Positions 55,560-64,000 of a DNA stretch of 64,000 nucleotides are shown here, piece after piece; the stretch's first letter is position 1; each line of letters starts with the position of its first letter. Made by a program: the position numbers and the translations under genes. The stretch is from Simmondsia chinensis (Eukaryota > Streptophyta > Magnoliopsida > Caryophyllales > Simmondsiaceae): contig JAGTTD010000001.1 of the NCBI GenBank assembly GCA_018398585.1, forward strand, positions 6,140,501 to 6,204,500. The letters are read 5' to 3'. The notes beneath the pieces were generated by a model that had not been told where the DNA came from, did not search any database, and saw nothing but the letters and a program-made list of their open reading frames with translations.

Positions 55560-57130
55560 GGAAGAAAAGCAAAGGAAGGTATCAAACATGCCCGGTTTTG
55601 AAATAACCCCTTTGACATCACTACATGAACTATAAGATGTAGGTATCAAACTAGATCTAACTTTTCTCTGCTGATGTTGACCCATTAAAATTTCAATCTA
55701 ATTCGAATTAACATTCATCACGTAAAATGGTATCGGATCCATATTTATAACTCAAATGGCTTCAACAATCAATTGTATGTTATAATATGATATTAAATAA
55801 TTATTAATATAATAGTTCCAACACAACAAAGAGACATTGAAACCCAACATTTTGGTCAATCATGCAGAGAACATAAATATTGTTCATTCCTATAATAAAA
55901 TATCTACTTGCTAAAACACATGACCAAAACAACCTATTAGACAATATTGCATATCTTGTTGATTAAATGCGAACCGTTCCCCTACTGTCCTGACGAAATT
56001 GCAAGAAACATTAAACGTATCAAAAGTTGGTCCAATTGCTGGTGGGAAGCTAGAACCCATAAACACTTTTTCCTTCATATGGTGCTGCTACTGTTTTTCC
56101 TACATTTCTGTGCTGCTGGTGTGGGTAGCGTATAAGATTTTAGTTTCAATTGTCTTTCACAATTTTTTGGCTTTGAGTGGGACCCTTTTTTTACATCGCG
56201 GGTCTCCTTGCTAATTATCAAAAAAATATGCTTGCTGATTGAATCGAAAAAGAAAATTTAAAAATGCATCTCGAGATAGGTAGGTCAAATATAACTTCTT
56301 CCAAATCCATACCTTCACATCTACAAGCATTCAAATCTAACTTTATTTAAAAACTTACTTTTACTATAAATAAATTAATATAATCCAAAATATAGTAGTT
56401 AAGTGAAGATTAATTTAGGTATTAATAAATAGGTTAAGTTCTATATTCTAATTATACTCCTCTCCTAACTCTATATATAGGGACTTAACTAAGAAGAAAT
56501 GTACGATGAATGATTTAATGTCCCCCCCACCCTCTAGGTCTCCCCCTCTCCTTTTTATCTCTCGAGTCTTTATCTTCCCTTACCTTCCTTCATAGTATAC
56601 AAACATTACCTATACTTATAAATTTTAATATTTTAGTATAGATTATACGAGTTTCATATTATTATAATACTATTTTTGAGTTAACCGAGTGATTCGGTTG
56701 TCTTGAATTGATTTAATTCGTTACATAAATAAGTCAGATTAAATGAACATACTTCTAGTTCAGATTGAGTCAGTGGGAGAACTCTTTGACAAAGACTGAA
56801 GTCTAAAACTAGAATTCAATTTGTGTCACGTGGACAAAGTGAAAAAAACACTTCTGTGACACCCTATAATACAAGGATTCTGTTGATGGGAAAAATCATG
56901 AGATGACAAATGTTATGAATTTTTATTCATCGGCTTATTATTTTTAGAGTAAAAATTATTAATATTAGAGTAATAATTTAATTTAGAAATAATAAAAGTT
57001 GTAAAATTGCTTTGAAAATTTTGATCTTACCTTGACAATAATTTTAATTTATGAGTTTTTAATTAGTTATCTTAAAATAATTGACTAAATACAATAGTTA
57101 ATGGCTAATTGGCTCATTGTTTGTTAAAAT
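55560..57130. other. Stretch without a recognisable gene
   Basis: AT-rich. Two overlapping frames of 60-70 codons at 55947-56214 have no recognisable domain and no support as genes. CT-rich run at about 56520-56590. Confidence 0.5.
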
Positions 57131-57134
57131 AATC

Positions 57135-58352
57135 TAAGGTGTTGTTTGGCGTATGGAATTGGGGCTGAGACTCGGATTGGAGTCCATAATTTTGAATTTG
57201 TTTTTTGGTTTAGTTGTTGGAATTGAAGTTATAATCCTACCGCGCGATTCCATAGAATTAGGTTTTAACTTAAAAATTATACAGTCCAATCCCTTGGGGG
57301 GTGAGAAAGGAGTTGTAATTTCATATTTTCTCTACTGACCTGATCCAGCTTAATTGATGCAGCGCGTAAGTGGGATTTTGGGGAACGGGAAGAAATCGAA
57401 GGCCTTCCCTTTAGTTTTATTAACGAATTAACAAAACTTCAAGAGGAAAATCAAAACCTAATTCTCACAACCCGAGAATAGAGACTCAAAATAGAAAACA
57501 ATTTAAAATTTTATGTGAACTAACTAAACCCTAAGCCTCCTCTAGTATATATATAGGGGAGTAACTATAATACTAATCTAGCTCTAATAGATAATTTAAA
57601 AATCAGAATTAAATCTTAAAAATAAATTACAGCTAGAAATCCTACTCAAACTCTACCAGCTGCTCCGTGTCCCTGCTGCTCCTTGTCCGCCAAGGTCTCG
57701 TGCCGCCAAGACCCTCTCGCTAAGCCTCTTAACGGGCTGCATCATTAATTAACTCAAAATTAAAGATGACTTGAACTTGAAACACTAGACCCAACCTAAA
57801 TTTGTGTTGAAAATTAAAATGACTATACTTGAATAGCTTCTCAAATTAATCTGACCCGATTTGAATCTAACTCAATCTAACTCAGTTGAAAAACCCAAAT
57901 CAATGCACACAAAATCGGAGATGACTCAAACCCAAAATGGCTTATATCACTCAGGAATCACTTGAACGAGACCCAAACAAACTAATCCAAATCCCAAGAT
58001 ACCCAACCTAATTAACCCAAAACCTAGAGATGACTCAAACCCAACCCATTTCAACCCGAATCCTAGAATAAATCCATCTAATTAACGAGAAATCTGATAT
58101 AACACTATATGATTGGATCCAACCCGAGTTGACTAGAAACTCGAAATGACTCAAATCCCGCATGATCCAAGCCAACCAAAACCGGACCCTAGTTGACTCA
58201 AAATTGGGAATTATCCAACTCAATTGTCTCATAAGTCAAGATGACTAGTCATGAAATTGCAATTTCAACTTCCAATTCTTTAATTAATCCAACAATAAAA
58301 TTTGATTAACAGTCCAATTTGAATTTCATATGATATGACAAACAGAGCCTAA
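57135..58352. mobile_element. Probable TIR element carrying a solo LTR
   Basis: The left end, GGTGTTGTTTGGCGTATGG with GGAATTGAAGTTATAATCC further in, is loosely inverted at the right end (CATATGATATGACAAACAGAGCC, with a matching inner part). The interior has GACTCAAACCCAA-type repeats at 57760-58240 and the solo LTR at 57355-57744. The TSD is unclear. Confidence 0.35.
57355..57744 (-). mobile_element. Solo LTR (390 bp) of the TGATGCAGC family
   Basis: It starts TGATGCAGCGCG and ends CGGGCTGCATCA, with a perfect 5-bp duplication TTAAT on each side (57350-57354, 57745-57749) and no internal region. The same 9-bp terminal inversion TGATGCAGC/GCTGCATCA occurs in the LTRs at 42603-45415 and at 60224. 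A TATATATATA block (about 57547) and the position of the AATAAAACT-like complement suggest minus orientation. It formed by LTR-LTR recombination. Confidence 0.85.
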
Positions 58353-58800
58353 TGGATCTTTTACCATATCATTAATTTTAGAAATTGAGCATTAAAATTA
58401 AATACACTTAACATCTCACTTTTCAGTAGTTAATAAATTTATAATATGCATAATTAGATACATAATAAATACTCTCATTTCTCTCTCCATGTTGTCACGT
58501 GAGCAAGCTCTTTTATGGGATGGAAATCGATGTCAAAAATTGGTTTTAAATTGATTAAATTAAACATTATGCAATAAAATAACACCACATAGTTCATAAT
58601 AAATAAATTAAAAAGGTGAATTCAGTTAATTAATTGAAAATGTTTGATAGAAAAAGTAAATAGTAAAGAACATAAAAGCCATGAGGTACCACAAGTACAT
58701 CACTAACCTTGTATTTTTCCAATTAAAAATCTATTTAAGGACTACAAGATCCCCACTTGTCTCACAAAAACCAAAAGGGGTTAGAAAATGACTCAAAATA
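58353..58800. other. Stretch without a recognisable gene
   Basis: AT-rich, no protein-like frame and no repeat boundary. Confidence 0.5.
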
Positions 58801-58804
58801 TTAT

Positions 58805-59931
58805 GAGTGTGTTTGATAATAGAGAATTTTTTAGTTTTTTAGAAAACAATTTTTGGAAAACTGAAAAAATGTGCTTCACATTCGAGTTTTCTTATTAAAG
58901 AAGTAGAAAACAACTTTCCAGTTTTTCTTTATAAAATAGAGAACTTGTTTTCCAACTTTTCCTTCACCACCTTTCATACTTTTATACTACTCGTCCATTT
59001 TATAATTTTTTTCTATATACTCTCATATCCTCCTCCTCTTGTTACGTCTCTTTTTTTCAAATATGTTTAGACTATATTTATAATTTATTTCGACAATAAA
59101 TTTCTTTTGTTTCTTAGTGTTTAACTAATTTACGGGTAAGAATGGAAATTGGGACGAGAGAGTACGGGAGGTGCCACCTCCACACCCGTACCCGCACCTA
59201 AATCCAATATTCATACTCACCCCATTATCCGACACATGTATGAAGTAGATACTTGTACCCTCCCTAGCGGATGCAAACCTATATCCATACCCATGGATAT
59301 CCAATAGGCGCCCACTACCCGCCTCGTACCCACCACAATTTGTGTATCTGATAACTATTTATATTTGCACATGTAATTATTTAAAATTATATTTTGTAAT
59401 TTAAGCATACTTGATACATTATCGAGTATATAAATCATTAATTCACGCTTAAAGTGAGACAGATAATGTGAGGTGGATATGAGGCCAGTGTGGAGGTAGG
59501 CAGGGGGACTGTGGTAGATATTCGAACTTGTACCCTACCCAGACCCGCTACCCATCTCACTAGCATCGATACCCGCCCTAAATGGGGAGGGTAGCAGCGG
59601 GTAATGGGTTTTACCTGCCCTATTGCCATTCCTATTTAAGGGTATTACTTAGGCGTATCATTTTTAATTCTCAAATCAATGACATAATTGTTTGGATTAA
59701 GCTCGAGTCCTATTATTTGATCTTCGGGTATTACTTATGTATCATTGTCAGTTTTAGAAAACTGGAGAACATGGATCACTTGAACACATTTTCTAATTTT
59801 CTATATTGCAAAACTAGAATAGAATAACTGGAGATGAAGAGGAAAATTGGAGATAAAGAGGAAAATTGGAGATGAAAAGGAAATACGGAAATGGAAGAGG
59901 AAAACTGGTTTCTGCTATCAAACAGCCTCTA
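58805..59931. mobile_element. Possible TIR element interrupted by a second MITE
   Basis: The left end GAGTGTGTTTGATAATAG and the complement of the right end, GAGGCTGTTTGATAGCAG, agree at 14 of 18 positions, and both are followed by TTTTCC/GGAAAA-rich sequence. The element at 59139-59633 interrupts it. A purine-rich 19-bp-unit tandem repeat (GGAGATGAAGAGGAAAATT) lies at 59828-59905, just inside the right end. Confidence 0.4.
59139..59633. mobile_element. hAT-like MITE with TACCCG repeats
   Basis: The flanks ATTTACGGGTA (59128-59138) and ATTTAAGGGTA (59634-59644) differ by one base in 11. The ends AGAATGGAAATTGGG and, complemented, AGGAATGGCAATAGGG form imperfect inverted repeats. The interior is rich in TACCCGC/TACCCAC units. 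The duplication is longer than the usual 8 bp of hAT, so the superfamily call is tentative. Confidence 0.55.
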
Positions 59932-59939
59932 ATGCTTTA

Positions 59940-60218
59940 ATTTTTTTGTAACTCTTTTAAGGTCGGTAAGAGGGGTGGGGGTAGTTTTACTTCGAGTGAG
60001 ATCGATCCTGAGTGGCCTTTGGTGATCATCACTGTTAGACCAAGTGTTGCTTGGTCTATGCTTTTATACATTAGTTCTTATTGATGATTGTTTGTGCATT
60101 TATGGCGCTTTATAATTTAAAGTTTAATTGTACATAACTGACTATAAACATAAATGCAAGAGACCGTAATAGAAAGCACACAGAGGGATACCTTATCAAA
60201 TATCATCTCTAACAATCT
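59940..60218. other. Stretch without a recognisable gene
   Basis: AT-rich spacer up to the LTR at 60224; no feature seen. Confidence 0.45.
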
Positions 60219-60223
60219 GATTG

Positions 60224-60677
60224 TGATGCAGCATGTAGATGAAAAATTAGGGAAAATAGGAAGGTTCGCAGCCTTTTTTTAGTTTTTATTGCTAAAACAA
60301 GTAGAAACAAAAGGGGGAAAGTCTATTCTTAATTCTCACAACTGAGGTTGTGAGAATTCAAAAACACATAAAATTAATAAAAGTCTAAAGTAGAATGAAT
60401 AAAATCCTAGGTTTCCACTTACTTAAAATAGAGAAGCTTATTCAACAAGAATAAATATTTAAAAAAAAAATGACCAAAAAAAAAGACTTAAAAATAAAAA
60501 GATAAATATAAAATTATTAACAATTATCTATTAATCTAATAACTAAATAACCTAATAGATGTCGATCTCCTTAAGTGTTTATCCAGCTGCGTCTCCTATC
60601 AACTCACTAAGTCTGGATTACTTGCCAAGCCTACCAAGCCGCCAAGCCCATCTGCCATTTACCCATGGGCTGCATCA
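60224..60677 (-). repeat. 3' LTR of gypsy element 3 (454 bp)
   Basis: On the plus strand it runs from TGATGCAGCATG to CATGGGCTGCATCA. It aligns with 62677-63097 through AAACAAGTAGAAACAAA, GTCTATTAATCTAAT-like and CCAAGCCGCCAAGCCCAT segments. Confidence 0.85.
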
Positions 60678-62645
60678 TTCTCTCCCATGTTGGAGAGAAT
60701 CGTCCTCGAATTCACCAACGGATCATGTGGATCACCCTCGCCAAGACATTGGTTATATCCCATCTCGCCAAGAGATGGGTTGCATTATTCTCCCCGAATT
60801 GGAAAGAATTCTCCCTCGAATTCACCATTGGTTCATCTAGAACATTCTCACCACAGGAAGGAGTATGTCGGAAGTCTCCATTCGCTCCATCTTGAACTTG
60901 GTGCGTGCTTCCAGCAATGATCCTTAAGTTTGCCCATATTCCACTTGATGGATGGAGATGAAGTCTTCCACCTTCTCATGTGGATGAATAAAATCTGCTA
61001 CTAGCGAAAGGTTTATTGGTGAACGAGGAACAATGCCATCAACAATTCTGAATGGCAAAGGACCTATGCTTTAACTCGAGCTGTCACAAGCCAACTCGGT
61101 GTGATACAACTTCTCCCATCCCTTGACATTTTCAAGAAAAGGACATTGGAGAAGGTTACCCAATGTTCTATTTGTCACCTCAGTATGGTCTTCCGTCTAC
61201 TGGTGAAGAACAAAGTTGAAGGCAAGGGTAGCACTCGCCATCTTCTATAAACTCTTCCAAAAGTGATTCATTAAGCGGACACCCCTCAACTTGCTGCTGG
61301 TGGATAAGTCTCTCAAACGTGGTAGGGAAAACTAATAAAGCACCGTGATCTTGTTAATGGTTCTGCAATCATTGTACTTCTGTCACATCCCATCCTTTCT
61401 TGAGGTCAAGGGAGCTAATTCGCTCTTTAGGCTCTCTCAAATGAAACCCTTGGCGAATAGCTTCCCAACTTGACGCTCAAGGTCCCTACTCTCGGCAAGG
61501 CTCACTCGATAATGGAGCCTACTCGGTAAGGTTACTCCTGGAACCCAATTGATCTGGTACTAAATACCCCTTGATTGTGGTATACAACACGACAACCTCT
61601 GGACAAACTTCTTTAACAGATTTCCCACCTCATTTGGTACTTCAAACTGTCTTGCATGGCACTTCGTGTCCATCGGTATAGGCATCATCTCGCTCTCGCC
61701 AACTTCTTTGGCGTTCACGGTGTCAGTCTGGCTAACCAGGTTTTTAACTTCCACCGAATGTGGTGCTTCGTCCTTCTTAGGCAACAAGATTGTTCTCGTG
61801 CCTTCAAACGCGAAGCTATAGGTATTTCGCCTTCCATCACGGATGGTGCCCCTGTCGAATTGCCATGGTTGTCCAAGCAACAAGTGACAAGCGTCCATGG
61901 TGACCACATCACACCATACCTCATCTTAATACTTTGCCCTAATTAAGAACCTAACCAAACAACATGTAGATAGTGTTACCGAGTTTCCTCTCTCTAGCCA
62001 AGACAAATTGTAGGGGTTTGGATGCTCCTCCATTTTCAACCCCAGCTTATGGATTGCTTCCTCGGAGATGGCGTTCTCACAACTCCTAGAGTCAATGACT
62101 AGGTGGCACACCCTCTCGCCAATCATGTATGTTGTCTAGAAGATATTATATTGAAGTCAATTATCTCCTTCTGCTTCCTTAGATGTGAATCAAACTCTCC
62201 TGACCACTAATGAATGTCCCTTGTCACTTGCAGCCTCCTCTTCACCAAGTGACGCCAGCTCGCCCTGAGCTTCTTCTGTCATTACCACGCCATCATCAAC
62301 AAACTTTGGAATATCATCCCAAAGCCTAGACTCCCACCTCCGATCACCTAAACAATCAGAAGCTCCGATAATCGGCTAGGCTTCTCGCACATTTCACCCA
62401 TGGTCTTAAACCTTCGAAAACGAATTGTGGTAACTCTCATCCGTATCTTCTTCTCCACCCTCTGGCGGTGGGTTTTGAGGCTGAGCCACCAGTGTTTGGT
62501 TGGAATTCAACCCCAATTGGACCAAACACAACTCAATTTGTTAGAATTTCTCTTTTATCCCCTTGAATTTCCTCTCGGTCTGTTGTTGAAAATCACGCTC
62601 ATATACGTCTTTGACGACAGCATCCCTTTGTCGCCCATGGGCCAT
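60678..62645 (-). pseudogene. Gypsy element 3 internal remnant (gag head, protease, RT start, integrase end)
   Basis: Minus strand. The gag head starts at ATG 62645 (MAHGRQRDAVVKDVYERD, then CLVQLGLN near 62525). The protease, 62126-61926, shows VIDSRSCENAISEEAIHKLGL, with Arg in place of the active-site Gly. It continues through ACHLLLGQPWQFDRGT (about 61890). The RT start reads LHYRVSLAES (about 61500) and NDCRTINKITV (about 61355) and then ends. The next recognisable part is the integrase C-terminal third: TEVTNRTLGNLLQCPF (about 61180), PFRIVDGIVPRSP (about 61040). The RT palm, RNase H and integrase core are missing by deletion. Confidence 0.8.
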
Positions 62646-62662
62646 CTCGGAAACCATTCCGA

Positions 62663-62674
62663 GCTCTAATACTA
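62663..62674 (-). promoter_or_regulatory. Degenerate primer-binding site of gypsy element 3
   Basis: The minus strand reads TAGTATTAGAGC, two substitutions from the initiator tRNA-Met complement, two bases from the LTR end. Confidence 0.65.
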
Positions 62675-62676
62675 AC

Positions 62677-63097
62677 TGATCCGACGCATAAATGGAAATT
62701 AGGGGGAAACAGGAAGGTTCACAGCCATCCTTTTAATTTTTATTGCTAAAACAAGTAGAAACAAAGGAGAAAGTCTATTCGTAATTCTCACAACCAAAGA
62801 ATTAGAAAGCACATAGAAAATTAATGAAAGTCTAAAATTGAATGAATAAAACCCTAGATTTTCTCTTCCTTAAATAGAAAAGTTTATTTGAACAAGAATA
62901 AAAGACTTAAAGATAAAAAAGATAAATACAAAATTACTAATAATTGTCTATTAATCTAATAACTGAATAACCTAACAAATGTCAATCTCCCGAAGTCTTT
63001 ATCCAGCCGCGTCTCCTATCAACTTGCCAAGTCTGGAATACCCACCAAGCTTGCTAAGCCGCCAAGCCCATCCGCCATCTACCTATGGGCTGCATCA
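62677..63097 (-). repeat. 5' LTR of gypsy element 3 (421 bp)
   Basis: On the plus strand it runs from TGATCCGACGCATAAATGG to CTATGGGCTGCATCA. The first end differs from the family's TGATGCAGC. Confidence 0.85.
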
Positions 63098-63170
63098 TTC
63101 TCCTTGTGTTGGAGAGAATTTGTCCTTGAATTCGCTAATGATTCATGTGGATCATCCTCACTAAGGTATA

Positions 63171-63584
63171 AATAACTTTAAAAAACTCAATTCTCTTTCT
63201 TTCTCTCTCTATGCGCCCCGGCCCCCCCCCCCCCCCCTACTAACAGTGTTGTGGATGAACCACAGCACTGGATCTTTATCCAAAACATTATGGTCGATAT
63301 AAAACAAGTATGCTTCCTTTAAAATTTTTACGTGGCACAAACTTTCCATATGGTAAAATTAAAACACATTCAACCTATTTAAACATTGATATAACACATG
63401 AAATTAGACCAAAGATGTACAAAATCTTAGGAAACAATCAACTTCACATAGACATAGGCCAACCTCATACACACTCTCTTACTAGTACGAAAATGCATCA
63501 GCAAAAAGACTAAAACCCCCAAAGTGGAAGGGACGGAAAAGGTATCAGGGGTCCTCTAAAAATTTGTTATTGCAGTAAATATTA
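63171..63584. other. Stretch without a recognisable gene
   Basis: Contains CCCCGG followed by a 16-base poly-C (63222-63237), in AT-rich sequence without protein-like frames. Confidence 0.5.
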
Positions 63585-63935
63585 GGCTTAATTTACGCCA
63601 AGGGTCCCGTACATTGTTTATTATATTAATTTAGTTTTTGTACTTTTATTTGTGTTAATTTAGTCCTTGCACAATTCAAAATATTTCAATTTGATTCTTA
63701 AAAAAAAAATTATGTTAAGTTTTTAATAAAATTTTTAATAACTTGGCCACGAATTGGATTAAATTCCGTAAACGGATGAATTTATAATAAATTATTTGCA
63801 TCTAATATATTTTTAGTATTCAAATTACGTATTTAACTGAACTTAAATTTGACTAAATGGCTAAACTGACATATTTTAAATTATTTAGAGACTAAATCAA
63901 CACAAAGTATAAGAATCTTTAACATAAATAACCGT
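63585..63935. mobile_element. Possible MITE
   Basis: The left part, CTTAATTTACGCCAAGGGTC and TTAATTTAGTTTTTG, is loosely mirrored by the right part GACTAAATCAACACAAAGTA...AATAACCGTAAATATT. This gives long imperfect inverted repeats around an AT-rich core. Boundaries and TSD are not resolved. Confidence 0.35.
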
Positions 63936-64000
63936 AAATATTATTTTGTGGTTAACCATTATATTTTAAATATCTTCCCACTTGTGTCCACTTCCTACTA

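Larger units (their letters stand above)
60224..63170 (-). mobile_element. Ty3/gypsy element 3: deleted, in partial tandem
   Basis: Minus-strand element with LTRs at 60224-60677 and 62677-63097. The internal region holds only gag head, protease, the RT start and the integrase end. To the right of the 5' LTR, 63098-63170 again matches the 3' internal end (compare 60678-60750), so a second copy once lay in tandem, sharing the LTR at 62677-63097. No outer target duplication could be identified. The LTR ends and gag head relate it to the tandem array at 42603. Confidence 0.85.

Noticed and set aside
55947..56214. Two overlapping plus-strand frames of 62 and 71 codons with hydrophobic ends
   Set aside because: No domain, no conserved start context and AT-rich surroundings; length is within chance expectation.

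Overview
This window looks like a gene-poor, repeat-dense stretch of a flowering-plant nuclear genome, probably a eudicot. It is AT-rich. It carries plant-specific lineages of LTR retrotransposon (Athila/Tat-like and chromovirus-like Ty3/gypsy, Tork-like and other Ty1/copia), a plant L1-type LINE, a CACTA element with a Transposase_24 (TNP1-type) gene, hAT- and Mutator-type miniature elements and Au-like SINEs. The one intact host gene belongs to a plant-only family, the membrane-associated kinase regulators (MAKR/BKI1). I cannot fix the species from sequence alone.

Layout. 1-4243: a hAT-type miniature element packed with GACCCGA-like repeats (159-687, 8-bp target duplication), a stretch with weak exon-like signals, and a CACTA-like right terminus (about 3960-4243). 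4244-18405: a minus-strand Ty3/gypsy wreck split in its gag zinc knuckle by a complete 9.8-kb Athila-like element (7181-16991, TSD TCACG). 18406-20130: little, apart from a truncated LINE tail with a 15-bp TSD. 20140-30800: a plus-strand LINE split in ORF1 by a complete Tork-like copia (21346-26267, minus, TSD GGAAG). 31051-31242: a full Au-like SINE with a 17-bp TSD. 33005-38081: a second, older copia with about 89% LTR identity and a composite 5' leader. 39295-40326: a Mutator-type fold-back element with arms of about 420 bp, a 9-bp TSD and a SINE relic in its loop. 41842-41978: a SINE whose head is 5S rRNA-derived and whose tail is Au-like, flanked by a 13-bp TSD. 42603-45415: an LTR-internal-LTR-5 bp-LTR array with TSD CATGA. 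46423-47526: the MAKR gene, followed at once by a miniature element. 48286-49625: two more SINEs. 50165-54275: a complete non-autonomous CACTA element (TSD ATT). 54279-64000: miniature elements, a solo LTR (57355-57744, TSD TTAAT) and a deleted gypsy element in partial tandem (60224-63170).

How it works together. Nearly every retrotransposon coding region is broken by stops, frameshifts or deletions. Many stops fit C-to-T or G-to-A changes, and two catalytic aspartates in the Athila-like element and one in the second copia have become asparagine. The picture is a methylated, silenced nest of insertions that surrounds a single intronless signalling gene. The observations I find most worth following are the 5S-headed SINE, the tandem LTR array with its GTT/AA scar, and the fold-back Mutator element.
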